Source: Comamonas odontotermitis (GTDB taxonomy: Bacteria > Pseudomonadota > Gammaproteobacteria > Burkholderiales > Burkholderiaceae_C). Taken from it: DNA of 64,000 nucleotides. The stretch lies in assembly GCF_020080045.1 (NCBI RefSeq), contig NZ_CP083451.1:3149001-3213000 (forward strand), given 5' to 3'. Shown here piece after piece: positions 17,713-27,559 of the stretch. The translations under genes and the position numbers were made by a program. Within the stretch, counting starts at the first letter, position 1, and every line of letters begins with the position of its first letter. The notes below the pieces were generated by a model. That model did not search any database. It was not told the DNA's origin and worked only from the letters and a program-made list of their open reading frames with translations.

Positions 17713-18942
17713 ATGCTCCCACGGTCACCTTTTTTCCGTCAGTTCCTTTGCACCTGGTTGTTTGCGCTCCTTGGACTCATCGGGCTCATTCAGCCCGCCA
17801 AGGCACAGACCCAGATTTTCCTGGACCAGTTGCAGACCTGCGCCCTGGGGCAGAACTATGCTTCGCCGGTGACAACGGGTATTGGCTTCGTGAGCATGTT
17901 CTATCCCTATGCCACACCGGCAACGCAATATGGGCAACCCGCATGCGGCGGTACCTGGGAGTTTGATGGTGCGTCCTATCTGGTCACCCCCTATGGAGCT
18001 ACCGTATTCCCCGGCGGGGCATCGAAGGCTGCCTGGTTGAACGAGGCCTTTTTTGACAGTGTCATGGTTACACCCCGTCCCAAGGGCGAGATGCGTCGCA
18101 ACCTGACTGGTTTGACCGTCGGCCAGGTGTATCGCGTGTCGGCAGATGCCTGGCATGACGATTCTCCCGGCGCTACAGCACTGGGCCTGGATTTTGGCCC
18201 GGCGACTGCCAGACTGGATATTCCGGATGACAATGTTTCGCGCTCCATTTCCGCCACGGTGTGTGCCAAAAGCGGATCGCTCTCCATGCGTCTGTACGAA
18301 GCAGGAATGACTGGCGCATCCCCTGTTGTCACGAACATCAAGCTCGAAGACATGGGGCAGTCGTGCTTGCTCACCGTGGATTTTGTCAGCAATGGCGGCT
18401 CAGCCGTGGCCCCACAATCCGTCTACCCCGATGATCTGGCCACCGATCCATCCGCCCCCACCAGGCCCGGATACAGCTTTACCGGCTGGTTCCAGGACGC
18501 AGGCCTCACCCAGCCCTATGACTTTGCCACGCCTGTGACTCAGAACATCACGCTCTATGCAGGGTGGACAGCCAATCCCTATCATGTCAGCGGCACCGTC
18601 GTCGGGCTGGATAGCGGCAATACATTGACCTTGATTAACAGCAATGGGGACCAGGTACAAATTACGGCCAGTGGCCCCTTCAACTTCCCCCAATCGCTGT
18701 TGGGATCGGACAGCTATGCGGTGACCATCCCCAGTCAGCCTGCCACACAGACCTGCTCGGTAACGCAGGCCCAATCCGGCCCGATGAACAATTCGGATGT
18801 GACCAACGTCGTTGTGACCTGCACGACCACGCCAGCGCCCAGCCCGACCGCCGTACCCACCCTGGACCAGTGGGCACTCATGGGCCTGTCCTCCGCGCTG
18901 GCCTTGTTCGCCCTGGTTCGAATCCGGAGACGCGCCCGCTGA
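17713..18942 (+). CDS. Secreted InlB B-repeat protein with IPTL-CTERM tail
   Basis: This 409-residue protein has a signal peptide (FLCTWLFALLGLIGLIQPAKAQ), an unrecognised N-terminal region, an InlB B-repeat / Listeria-Bacteroides repeat (VDFVSNGGSAVAP through ITLYAGW, about residues 215-285), a further beta domain, and a C-terminal VPTLDQWA motif with hydrophobic helix and RIRRRAR end. The sorting motif has Ala where the consensus IPTLxxWG has Gly. It is probably surface-attached or adhesive. An ATG at 17665 is an alternative start with a Shine-Dalgarno sequence buried in a small hairpin; 17713 puts the signal peptide closer to the N-terminus. It is the second such protein across the insertion element. 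Confidence 0.82.
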   Translation: MLPRSPFFRQFLCTWLFALLGLIGLIQPAKAQTQIFLDQLQTCALGQNYASPVTTGIGFVSMFYPYATPATQYGQPACGGTWEFDGASYLVTPYGATVFPGGASKAAWLNEAFFDSVMVTPRPKGEMRRNLTGLTVGQVYRVSADAWHDDSPGATALGLDFGPATARLDIPDDNVSRSISATVCAKSGSLSMRLYEAGMTGASPVVTNIKLEDMGQSCLLTVDFVSNGGSAVAPQSVYPDDLATDPSAPTRPGYSFTGWFQDAGLTQPYDFATPVTQNITLYAGWTANPYHVSGTVVGLDSGNTLTLINSNGDQVQITASGPFNFPQSLLGSDSYAVTIPSQPATQTCSVTQAQSGPMNNSDVTNVVVTCTTTPAPSPTAVPTLDQWALMGLSSALALFALVRIRRRAR

Positions 18943-18949
18943 ACATCCA

Positions 18950-18974
18950 AGCCACCTCAGGGTGGCTTTTTTTC
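18950..18974 (+). terminator. Rho-independent terminator after the second IPTL-CTERM gene
   Basis: The arms AGCCACC and GGTGGCT pair around a short TCAG loop and are followed by a run of T. The stem is nearly the same as that of the terminator interrupted at 16072, so the two IPTL-CTERM genes share terminator type. Confidence 0.85.
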
Positions 18975-19138
18975 ATCCTGCAAGCTGGCACGGTATGCGC
19001 CCGCCCCTGTTGGCACCGAGCCGCCACCCCAGCGTCTGGGCGGGCAAGACGGTGGCTGAACTGTGCAGTGGCCCTTCCATCCTGGCACATGCCTGCAAAG
19101 CGCGAGGCCATGTCTGCCTCCCTCTGCCCGGGTTTGGT

Positions 19139-19972
19139 TCACTCCCCGCTGAGCGCAATCACAACGGCAGATGGCTCCACCACGACCTGCACCCGGGCAC
19201 GCGCGCGTAACCCGGCAGCCTGCTGGCTGAAACCGACCAGTTGCACGCCCGCAGCCAGCCGCACGGCGACTTCCTGCACCGATCCGCCCCGGGTTGCGCG
19301 GGTGGCTGTGCCCTGCCAATGATTGGCAGCTGGCTGCCCCGCCTCGCCTGCCGGCACCACCGTCACTGCGGTTGCCTTGCACATGGCCAGCACGGGCAGG
19401 CCGGGCCTCAGGCCCAGCAACTGTGCGCTTTCATTCGTGATGTGTGATCGCACCTCGAACTGCTGCGCACCCGCCTCCGCGCCATGCATCTGCACAACCA
19501 CCAGCGGCCCGTCGGCATGGAGGCTTTGCACGACGCAGGGCCACTGGTTGCGCATGCTGGTCACCACCTGCAGTCGCGCCAAGGTGGTGGCCACGGAGAT
19601 GCCTGCACGCGGAGCATCTCCCTTGGCGTGGCTTTGCGCCTGCTGCAACTGCGCCTGCTGCAACTGCGCCTGCAGCTGTTCGCGCGCCTGCCCCATGGCA
19701 TCGGCCGCCTCCAGCAACAAGAGAGCATCCGGCGTCAGCACCGCGCCGCCGCCGCCCCGGCCGCCGACGCTGCGCTGCACCAACTCCACCCCGGCCAGAT
19801 TGGACAGGGTATCGAGCGCCTGCCAGGCCGCCTTGTAACTGATTCCGACCTGGCGCGCAGCTTCCGAAATGGAGCCACTCGCCTGTATGCGGCGCAGCAC
19901 CTCGATGCGGCGGTCGGAGCGCTGCTCTGCCAGCGCGGCGGTAAGGGATGCTTTACGGATCATGGCACGCAT
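19139..19972 (-). CDS. modE: Molybdate-responsive regulator ModE
   Basis: This 277-residue protein has an N-terminal LysR-like winged helix (about residues 20-85: SGSISEAARQVGISYKAAWQAL and ELVQRSVGGRGGGG) and two C-terminal TOBE/Mop-like molybdate-binding domains (ISVATTLARLQVVTSMRNQW and VLAMCKATAVTVV regions). ModE with bound molybdate represses modABC in E. coli. A short Gln-rich linker carries the repeat QLQQAQLQQAQ. It is divergent from modA with a ModE-like palindrome between them. An internal Met at 19963 is an equally good start. Confidence 0.92.
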   Translation of the reverse strand: MRAMIRKASLTAALAEQRSDRRIEVLRRIQASGSISEAARQVGISYKAAWQALDTLSNLAGVELVQRSVGGRGGGGAVLTPDALLLLEAADAMGQAREQLQAQLQQAQLQQAQSHAKGDAPRAGISVATTLARLQVVTSMRNQWPCVVQSLHADGPLVVVQMHGAEAGAQQFEVRSHITNESAQLLGLRPGLPVLAMCKATAVTVVPAGEAGQPAANHWQGTATRATRGGSVQEVAVRLAAGVQLVGFSQQAAGLRARARVQVVVEPSAVVIALSGE

Positions 19973-20023
19973 CTTCGCATGAAGCCGCAGATATTTGGCA
20001 CCTGCAACAAATCAGATTACACT

Positions 20024-20818
<795 letters not shown>

Positions 20819-21074
20819 GAACGTGTTTCCCAAACTGACGGCCTGCAGCCAGAACGCGGCTCGTGGCTGCTACCAGGCGGTGGGCCCGGTGCGCCAATGG
20901 TCCACCTGGGCACATTGGCTGCGGACGCACCGTCTACCCGCCCTTGCAGCGCATATGTTTTCATAGCAGCCTGCAATTGCCATACGGGGTTTTCCGCTTG
21001 AAGAAGCATAAAGAACCGCCCACCATATGCGCATGCCGCTTCCTTTTATATAGCGCACTGCCGCCCGCACGCCA

Positions 21075-21773
21075 TTGACCTCCGCCCTCCTCCGCCCCGA
21101 AGACTGGGCCGCCATCCGGCTGACGCTGGAGCTGGCCAGTACGACCACCCTATTGCTGCTGGTGCTGACCACGCCGCTGGCGTGGTGGCTTGCGCACACC
21201 CGTTCGCGCTGGCGCGGGCCGATTGGAGCGGTGGTGGCGCTGCCGCTGGTGCTGCCACCCACCGTGATCGGGTTTTACCTGCTGGTCACCATGGGCCCGA
21301 ATGGGCCGATTGGTCATCTGACACAGTCGCTCGGGCTGGGGCGCCTGCCCTTCACATTTGCCGGCCTCGTGGTGGGCTCGCTCGTGTACTCGCTGCCGTT
21401 TGCCGTGCAACCGCTGCAGCGTGCGTTTGAATCAATTGGCAACCGCCCGCTGGAAGTGGCCGCCACCCTGGGCGCCAGCCGTATCGACACGTTCTTTACC
21501 GTGGCACTGCCGCTGGCATTGCCCGGCTTCATCACCGCAGCGGTGCTGAGCTTTGCCCACACCGTGGGCGAATTCGGCATCGTGCTGATGCTGGGCGGCA
21601 ATATTGAAGGCGTGACGCGCGTGGTGTCCGTACAGATCTACGACCATGTGGAAGCCATGGAATACGCCCGTGCCCATTGGCTGGCTGGCGGCATGGTGGC
21701 CTTTGCCTTTGTGGTGCTGGTGGCACTGCAGTGGCTGCAACCGCGCGACCACCGCAACGCCACGCCGTTATGA
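21075..21773 (+). CDS. modB: Molybdate ABC transporter permease ModB
   Basis: This 232-residue inner-membrane protein has five or six hydrophobic segments and the EAA loop that contacts the ATPase (EVAATLGASRIDTFFTVALPLALPG, about residues 130-155). It forms the molybdate channel with ModC. The start is a TTG at 21075 (MTSALLRPEDW) with no good ribosome-binding site; no ATG fits. A TATATAGCG sequence at 21047-21055 in the upstream gap resembles a ModE half-site. The stop overlaps the modC start (ATGA). Confidence 0.92.
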   Translation: MTSALLRPEDWAAIRLTLELASTTTLLLLVLTTPLAWWLAHTRSRWRGPIGAVVALPLVLPPTVIGFYLLVTMGPNGPIGHLTQSLGLGRLPFTFAGLVVGSLVYSLPFAVQPLQRAFESIGNRPLEVAATLGASRIDTFFTVALPLALPGFITAAVLSFAHTVGEFGIVLMLGGNIEGVTRVVSVQIYDHVEAMEYARAHWLAGGMVAFAFVVLVALQWLQPRDHRNATPL

Positions 21774-22897
21774 ACCCAAACACCCACGCCCAAGGCATCA
21801 CCGCGCGCCTGCAGTTGCAGCGCAGCGATTTCATGCTCGACGTGGATCTGCAACTGCCCGGCCAGGGCGTGACAGCCTTGTTCGGGCCTTCGGGCTGTGG
21901 CAAGACCAGCCTGTTGCGCAGCATGGCAGGGCTGGAGCGTGCGCGCGGCGCGGTCTCCGTCAACGGCCACGTCTGGCAGGACGATGCCACGCGCCACTGG
22001 CTGCCCACCCACCGGCGCGCGCTGGGCTACGTGTTTCAGGAAGCGAGCCTCTTTCCGCACCTCACGGCAGAAGGCAACATCCGCTATGGCCTGCGCCGCG
22101 CGCCGCCAGCACGCCAAAACGTTGCGCTGGAGCAGATCATCGATCTGCTGGGCATTGCGCCCCTCCTGCCACGCAAGCCCGCAACGCTCTCGGGCGGCGA
22201 GCGCCAGCGCGTGGCCATCGCCCGTGCGCTGGCCACCAGCCCGCGCGTGTTGCTGATGGATGAACCGCTGTCCGCACTGGACGCCGAGCGCAAGGCCGAG
22301 GTGCTGCCTTACCTGGACAAACTGAGTGAGCGGCTGGCATTGCCCATTCTCTATGTCAGCCACTCCATCGACGAAGTCAGCCGCCTGGCCGATCGCATGC
22401 TGTTGATGCAGGCGGGCCGTGTCGTGGCGCAAGGCGATGTGGCCGACGTACTGACCCGGATGGATGCGCCTCTGACGCGCAGCCTGCCCGGCGAGCAGCA
22501 GGCCAGCATCGTGGAAGGCCGGGTCTGCGCCCATGACGCGCAAGACCATCTGTGGTCCATGCAGATCGGCGCGCAGGCAGCCCACCAGTTGCATTGGACC
22601 GAACCCGATGCCCATTACCAACCAGCAGAACAGGTTCGCCTGCGCATCCTGGCGCGCGATGTCAGCCTGTCGCTGGCACCACACACCGGCAGCAGCATCC
22701 TCAACAGCCTTCCAGCCACGGTGACGGCCGTGCAGGCCAGCGGCCCCGGGCAGGTGCTGGTGCAACTGCGTCTGGAGCCTGGCGATGCAGGTACCTATCT
22801 GCTGGCACTGGTGTCTGCGCGTTCGGCAAGGGTGCTGCAGATTGCACCTGGCATGGCGGTGCATGCGCAACTCAAAAGCGTAGCGGTGCTCCGCTGA
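21770..22897 (+). CDS. modC: Molybdate ABC transporter ATP-binding protein ModC
   Basis: This 375-residue ATPase powers molybdate import. The nucleotide-binding domain has Walker A FGPSGCGKTSLLR near residue 45, signature LSGGERQRVAIARAL near residue 140 and Walker B VLLMDEPLSALD. A C-terminal TOBE/Mop domain (about residues 300-370, ILNSLPATVTAVQASGPGQV) binds molybdate and can inhibit transport. The ATG overlaps the modB stop by 4 bp, so the two are translationally coupled. The frame is open upstream but inside modB. Length is normal. Confidence 0.95.
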   Translation: MNPNTHAQGITARLQLQRSDFMLDVDLQLPGQGVTALFGPSGCGKTSLLRSMAGLERARGAVSVNGHVWQDDATRHWLPTHRRALGYVFQEASLFPHLTAEGNIRYGLRRAPPARQNVALEQIIDLLGIAPLLPRKPATLSGGERQRVAIARALATSPRVLLMDEPLSALDAERKAEVLPYLDKLSERLALPILYVSHSIDEVSRLADRMLLMQAGRVVAQGDVADVLTRMDAPLTRSLPGEQQASIVEGRVCAHDAQDHLWSMQIGAQAAHQLHWTEPDAHYQPAEQVRLRILARDVSLSLAPHTGSSILNSLPATVTAVQASGPGQVLVQLRLEPGDAGTYLLALVSARSARVLQIAPGMAVHAQLKSVAVLR

Positions 22898-22915
22898 GCT
22901 GAATATCGACAAGAG

Positions 22916-22966
22916 CCGCTTCCAGCGCTTGCATACCAAGCGCTAGCAGCTATTAAATCAGAAGCA
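22916..22966. repeat. Dispersed hairpin repeat, copy R2 (reverse orientation)
   Basis: Read on the minus strand it runs AATAGCTGCTAGCGCTT, an 8-base loop, then AAGCGCTGGAAGCGG. The AGCGCTT and AAGCGCT arms pair. It lies just past the modC stop and before the terminator of the convergent ompA-like gene, so it may terminate the mod operon. Confidence 0.65.
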
Positions 22967-22973
22967 ACAGACG

Positions 22974-23000
22974 TAAAAAAGCCCGGCATGCAGCCGGGCT
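22974..23000 (-). terminator. Rho-independent terminator after the OmpA-like gene
   Basis: The arms AGCCCGGC and GCCGGGCT pair around a 5-base loop. The A run before them is a U tract on the minus strand. It lies 20 bp past the stop of the OmpA-family gene. Confidence 0.85.
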
Positions 23001-23019
23001 GTTTGCAGCAGATGCTGGC

Positions 23020-23670
23020 TTATTTGGCGAGCACCACTTCCACACGGCGTGCTTCGGCGTTGTTGCCCGCGTTTTCCACCGCTTCGGGCTTCTTCAGGTC
23101 CAGCTTGTCTTCCGCCACGCCCAGGGCCACCAGCGCATCGCGCACGGCAAAGGCGCGCTGCTTGGCCAATTCGGCGTTCTTTTCAGCGTCGCCCGTGGAA
23201 TCGGTATAGCCCGAGATCACAGCGCGTTGGCCCGCCTTCACGCCAGCGACCACATCCACCAGCGCCTCGTTGGCGCCAGGAGCCAGATCGGCCTTGGCGG
23301 TGGCAAAGTAGAACTTGACGATGCCGTTTTCGATCAGCACGCGGGCTGCGTCGTCTGCAGCAGCACCGGCCTGGGCCGCAGCGCCGCTGGCCGCAGATGC
23401 CGAGGCACCGGCAGCAGCACCCGCCTGAGCAGCAGCGTCACCCGCGCCAGTGGCTGCTGCAGATCCTGCTGAAGCAGTGCCGCCCAGCACGGCGCCCGAA
23501 GCGCCCGGTTGCAGCTTGGCGGCGACCACGCCACCCTTGGCCGCCTTGGCACCATGAATGCCCTTGTATGCACCAAACCACAACACACTCAACACCACCA
23601 GGGTGATCAGGGCGAAAACCAGGCCCAGGGCAAAGCGCTCATCACTGTCATTGTTTTGCGAGGAACTCAC
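23020..23670 (-). CDS. OmpA-family peptidoglycan-associated membrane protein
   Basis: This 216-residue protein has one N-terminal transmembrane helix (FALGLVFALITLVVLSVLWFGAY), an Ala/Gly/Ser-rich linker of about 60 residues, and a C-terminal OmpA-like domain (from VKFYFATAKADL) that binds peptidoglycan through the conserved region NNAEARRVEVVL. There is no beta-barrel, so it is an inner-membrane-anchored envelope protein rather than OmpA itself. The start is GTG at 23670 with GGAG about 8 bp upstream on the minus strand. It is divergent from the TRAP genes and has its own terminator. Its exact role in the envelope is unknown. Confidence 0.85.
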   Translation of the reverse strand: MSSSQNNDSDERFALGLVFALITLVVLSVLWFGAYKGIHGAKAAKGGVVAAKLQPGASGAVLGGTASAGSAAATGAGDAAAQAGAAAGASASAASGAAAQAGAAADDAARVLIENGIVKFYFATAKADLAPGANEALVDVVAGVKAGQRAVISGYTDSTGDAEKNAELAKQRAFAVRDALVALGVAEDKLDLKKPEAVENAGNNAEARRVEVVLAK

Positions 23671-24124
23671 TGTGAAACTCCAAACACCGGTGGTGCATTA
23701 ACTATGAACAAGAAAAAATAGATCCGATCCGCCGCCAAGGTCAGACCACGCACGCAATCGGGCCCAGACATACAAAGCACGGAATTCGAGCGCGATTGTA
23801 ACCAGAACGCCCGGCAAGCGCTGTAGCACCACGCAACATCGATCTCTCGCGCCATCAGCAGCCGCATGCCCAGATGTTTGAGAGAACGCAAAATCCATAG
23901 CAATTCAGGCAAGCAGTATCAGCACCAGCCTAGTATTTACCCTAGATTTCGTCATTTAGACCAGCTATTTTCCTTGTGAACGCAACATTCAACACTTTCA
24001 CGGGTTCAAACTTATTCCTGAGGAAGCGTAGCTATTCGTAAAATCGATGCTTTTTGACGATGCGTACGCCCGCTTACCGGCAGACCAGCGCACGACACGG
24101 GACTAGCCAACCATTGGAGACACC
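23671..24124. other. Divergent intergenic region between the OmpA-like gene and dctQ
   Basis: No gene is supported in these 454 bases. The part from about 23930 to 24060 is comparatively AT-rich and probably holds the dctQM promoter. The sequence GGAGACACC before 24125 is the dctQ ribosome-binding site. I see no convincing operator. Confidence 0.5.
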
Positions 24125-24754
24125 ATGCAGGCTTTACTTGCCCTATCCAGGGCTATCGACAGGCTGAACGCCTTTGTCGGCAAATATTCCATCTGGCTGA
24201 TTTTTGCCGCCACCTTCATCAGCGCCGCCAACGCCATTGTTCGAAAGGCATTCGACACCAGCTCGAATGCCTTTTTGGAAGTGCAATGGTATTTGTTTGC
24301 CTGGTCTTTTCTGATCGCGGCCGGTTACACCCTGCTGCACCGCGAACACGTGCGCATCGATGTGGTCAACTCGCGCCTGTCCAAGAAGGCCCAGGTATGG
24401 ATCGACATCATCGGCTTCGCCTTCTTCCTGACCCCGCTGTGCGTCACGATCCTGTGGCTGTCCATGCCCGTCGTGATCCAGATGTACCAGTCAGGCGAGA
24501 TCTCGGGTAACCCAGGCGGTCTGATCCGCTGGCCGGTCTGGGCCGCAATCCCTGTAGGCATCACCCTGCTGCTGCTGCAGGGCATCTCGGAGCTGATCAA
24601 GCGCGTTGCCTTCCTGACAGGCGACGGCCCCGATCCGATGGGCAAGCTCAGCGACAAGAGCGCCGAAGAAGAACTGGCCGAAGCATTGCGTGCCGAAGCC
24701 GAGCGCAAGCAGGCCGAGGCCCTGGCAGCGCAAGCCAGCACCCACAAAGCCTGA
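24125..24754 (+). CDS. TRAP transporter small permease (DctQ family)
   Basis: This 209-residue protein is the small membrane subunit of a TRAP transporter, which imports organic acids with a sodium gradient. Four hydrophobic segments are visible, at about residues 20-40, 55-75, 95-120 and 140-165, as in DctQ. The C-terminal 35 residues form a charged Ala/Glu-rich helix (EEELAEALRAEAERKQAEAL). It is followed 20 bp later by the large permease. The binding protein for the pair is probably the DctP gene at 27560-28642 on the opposite strand. Confidence 0.9.
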   Translation: MQALLALSRAIDRLNAFVGKYSIWLIFAATFISAANAIVRKAFDTSSNAFLEVQWYLFAWSFLIAAGYTLLHREHVRIDVVNSRLSKKAQVWIDIIGFAFFLTPLCVTILWLSMPVVIQMYQSGEISGNPGGLIRWPVWAAIPVGITLLLLQGISELIKRVAFLTGDGPDPMGKLSDKSAEEELAEALRAEAERKQAEALAAQASTHKA

Positions 24755-24774
24755 CGGTAGCGGGAGAAAAACAC

Positions 24775-26649
24775 ATGGAATTTATCGCTACCAACTACGC
24801 CCCGATCATGTTCGCGGGGCTCATCGTCTTCCTGCTGCTGGGCTTTCCGGTTGCGTTCAGCCTGGGGGCTGCGGGCCTCACCTTCGGCTTCATCGGCATC
24901 GAAATGGGCGTCTTTCCGTCGTCCGTCATGGCCTGGCTGCCCCAGCGCCTGATCGGCATCATGGCCAACGACACCTTGCTGGCCGTGCCGTTCTTTACCC
25001 TGATGGGCCTGATCCTGGAGCGCTCCGGCATGGCCGAAGACCTGCTGGATACCGTGGGCCAGGTGTTTGGCCCCATCCGCGGCGGTCTGGCGCTGGCGGT
25101 GATCTTTGTGGGCGCCCTGCTGGCAGCCACCACCGGCGTGGTTGCTGCATCGGTGATCTCAATGGGCCTGATCTCGCTGCCCATCATGCTGCGCTACGGC
25201 TATGACCGGCGCCTGGCTTCGGGCGTGATTGCAGCATCCGGCACCCTGGCGCAGATCATTCCGCCCTCGCTGGTGCTGATTCTGATGGCAGACCAGTTGG
25301 GCAAGAGCGTGGGAGACATGTACAAGGGCGCCTTCATCCCAGGCTTCATGCTGATGGGGCTGTACGTGGTCTGGGTCATGTTCCTGGCCATCTTCAAGCC
25401 CAAGATGGTGCCAGCCCTGCCCGTCGAGGCACGCATCTACCGTGAAGCCAATGGCAACGCAGGCTATACCTCGCTGATTGTCGTGATGGGTATTTCGACC
25501 GTGGTGGCCCTCTTCCTGGCCAGCCACATGGCCGACATCCACACCTGGTGGCAAGGCAAGGAAATCACCGAAGTCGCCACTGACGAAAAGATCGTTACCG
25601 CCATGTGCGGCGGCACCTTCATCGCCTTCGTGCTGGCATCGTTCAACCGCATCTTCAAACTGGGCCTGCTGTCCAAGCTTGCAGAGCGCGTGACCTTTGT
25701 GCTGATTCCCCCGCTGCTGCTCATCTTCCTGGTGCTGGGCACCATTTTCCTGGGCATCGCAACGCCTACCGAAGGCGGTGCCATGGGTGCGATGGCAGCC
25801 CTCATCATGGGTTTTGCCCGCAAGCGTCTGAACATGACCCTGCTCAAGCAGGCGCTGGGCTCCACCACCAAGCTGGCCAGCTTCGTGATGTTCATCATGA
25901 TTGGCGCTACCACCTTCAGTCTGGTCTTCCAGGCGGCCGACGGCCCCAAGTGGGTGGAACATCTGCTGACCAGCCTTCCCGGCGGTCAGACTGGGTTCTT
26001 GATCGTGGTCAACATCATGATCTTCTTCCTGGCCTTCTTCCTGGACTACTTCGAGTTGTCGTTCATCGTGGTGCCGCTGCTTGGTCCCGTGGCCGAAAAA
26101 ATGGGCATCGACCTGATCTGGTTCGGCGTGCTGCTGGCCGTCAACATGCAGACCTCGTTCATGCACCCACCATTCGGTTTTGCACTGTTCTTCCTGCGTT
26201 CGGTGGCACCTGACAAGCAGTATGTGGACCGTGTGACGCACAAGGTGATCGAGCCGGTGACCACCATGCAGATCTACAAGGGAGCCGTTCCCTTTGTGCT
26301 GATCCAGCTGGTGATGGTGGGCGTTCTGATCGCGTTCCCCGGCATCGTGACGGGCGCTGTCGACAAACCAGTGGCCGTGGACATGAACAAGGTCAACGCA
26401 GAAATGATGGAGCAGTTGAACGACGCCGGTGCTGGCTACGGGGCAGAGAACCCGTTTGCAGCCCCTGGCGGCGATGGCGGCTATGGTTCGGACGCGCCCA
26501 GCATCAACGGCGAGCCTCCAGCGCCTGGGGTCGCTGCTCCGGGAGCCATCGCTCCTGCCGCACCTGCTGCTGACGGCAGCTACGGCTCGGACGATCCCGC
26601 CAAGCTCTTGCAGGACGCAGCCTCCAGCGCTGCACCTGCAAGCAAGTAA
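24775..26649 (+). CDS. TRAP transporter large permease (DctM family) with C-terminal extension
   Basis: This 624-residue protein is the main channel subunit of the TRAP system, with about twelve or more hydrophobic segments and family motifs such as PFFTLMGLILERSGMAEDLL and GTLAQIIPPSLVLILMADQL. Usual DctM proteins have about 430 residues; this one has extra loops around residues 215-300 and a C-terminal, probably soluble tail of about 90 residues. The tail is Ala/Pro/Gly-rich and repeats the motif GGYGSDAP / GSYGSDDP. Long DctM forms are known for TRAP clusters that handle keto or branched acids; the substrate here is not determined. Confidence 0.9.
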   Translation: MEFIATNYAPIMFAGLIVFLLLGFPVAFSLGAAGLTFGFIGIEMGVFPSSVMAWLPQRLIGIMANDTLLAVPFFTLMGLILERSGMAEDLLDTVGQVFGPIRGGLALAVIFVGALLAATTGVVAASVISMGLISLPIMLRYGYDRRLASGVIAASGTLAQIIPPSLVLILMADQLGKSVGDMYKGAFIPGFMLMGLYVVWVMFLAIFKPKMVPALPVEARIYREANGNAGYTSLIVVMGISTVVALFLASHMADIHTWWQGKEITEVATDEKIVTAMCGGTFIAFVLASFNRIFKLGLLSKLAERVTFVLIPPLLLIFLVLGTIFLGIATPTEGGAMGAMAALIMGFARKRLNMTLLKQALGSTTKLASFVMFIMIGATTFSLVFQAADGPKWVEHLLTSLPGGQTGFLIVVNIMIFFLAFFLDYFELSFIVVPLLGPVAEKMGIDLIWFGVLLAVNMQTSFMHPPFGFALFFLRSVAPDKQYVDRVTHKVIEPVTTMQIYKGAVPFVLIQLVMVGVLIAFPGIVTGAVDKPVAVDMNKVNAEMMEQLNDAGAGYGAENPFAAPGGDGGYGSDAPSINGEPPAPGVAAPGAIAPAAPAADGSYGSDDPAKLLQDAASSAAPASK

Positions 26650-26668
26650 GCTGGCCTGCACCTTCCCG

Positions 26669-26695
26669 CCCTGGCACATGCCGGGGCTTTTTTAT
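26669..26695 (+). terminator. Rho-independent terminator after dctM
   Basis: GCCCTGGC and GCCGGGGC pair with one T-G wobble around a 4-base loop, followed by TTTTTTA. It lies 20 bp past the dctM stop. Confidence 0.8.
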
Positions 26696-26764
26696 GGGTG
26701 CTTTCAAAGCCGTTGACGGCTTTCACCCACCCCACAAGAGTCCTTTTCATCCCTGCACTGCCCC

Positions 26765-27466
26765 ATGACCGCTGCCCGCCATTCACCGCTTTCCACTAGT
26801 GAGCAAGAGCAACTCCACAGCAACGGCTTTGCCCTGCTGAGCCAGGCAGTCCCCCAGGACTGGCTGCCGGATCTGTGCGCCAGCTTCGACAGTAACATTG
26901 CCGAGTCTGCGCTGTGGCCGGTGCCCCGCGCATCGAGCTGGAACCACGCCATGGTCGACCTCCTGCCACAGGTGCAAGCAGTGTGCCGGTTGCCCGCCCT
27001 GCTGGCAGTGGTGGGGGCCTTGATTGGCGAGCGCTTTTTCCTGGCCCAGGTCGAGGGGCGAGAACCACGCCAGGGCGGAGGCCACCAGCAACTGCACCGC
27101 GATCTGTCCTCGCAGCGGCCGGGCGACAACATCAGCGTGCTCATTTTTCTCGACGACTATGGGCCGCACAATGGAGCCACGCGCATCGTGCCGGGCAGCC
27201 ACCGGGCACGGCCTCAGGAAGCGCCATTCGACTTTCTCGATGAATCGCGCTCATTGCAGCTGAGCGGCCACGCAGGCGATATTCTGGTATTCGACGCCGA
27301 TCTGGTGCATGGCGCCTGCATCAATCCATCGGGCGCGCGGCGCCGTTCCTTCCTTGTCAGCTACTTTGCCGAGCCGCTGTATGCCTCTCACCTCAAGACC
27401 GCCAGGCTGCGCAACGTACGCATGGATACCAGTGAGTGTTTTGAACCGGGTGCTGCAGGGGCCTGA
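26765..27466 (+). CDS. Phytanoyl-CoA dioxygenase (PhyH) family protein
   Basis: This 233-residue protein is a putative Fe(II)/2-oxoglutarate oxygenase. The metal triad can be read as the His and Asp of QLHRDLS and the distal His of DADLVHGA, followed by the 2-oxoglutarate-binding Arg in INPSGARRRSF. The strand GDNISVLIFLDDYGPHNGAT and the GATRIVPGSH loop are PhyH-like. It sits between TRAP permease genes and a convergent TRAP binding protein, so it may hydroxylate the imported compound; that is inference from position. No signal peptide is present. Confidence 0.82.
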   Translation: MTAARHSPLSTSEQEQLHSNGFALLSQAVPQDWLPDLCASFDSNIAESALWPVPRASSWNHAMVDLLPQVQAVCRLPALLAVVGALIGERFFLAQVEGREPRQGGGHQQLHRDLSSQRPGDNISVLIFLDDYGPHNGATRIVPGSHRARPQEAPFDFLDESRSLQLSGHAGDILVFDADLVHGACINPSGARRRSFLVSYFAEPLYASHLKTARLRNVRMDTSECFEPGAAGA

Positions 27467-27483
27467 GCGACCCTGATCGCCGC

Positions 27484-27510
27484 AATGAAAAAAAACGCAG
27501 CTTGCGCTGC
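27484..27510 (-). terminator. Rho-independent terminator after dctP
   Basis: CGCAGC and GCTGCG pair around a short loop. The A run at 27486-27493 gives a U tract on the minus strand. It lies in the convergent gap between the PhyH gene and dctP. Confidence 0.7.
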
Positions 27511-27559
27511 GGCTTGGGTGCTCCATCCCGCAGCGCCGAGCGCTGCAGAGGGAATCGCT

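Noticed and set aside
25159..26679. Long open frame (506 codons) antisense to dctM
   Set aside because: It is His/Gln-rich shadow sequence of a clear transporter gene, without motifs.
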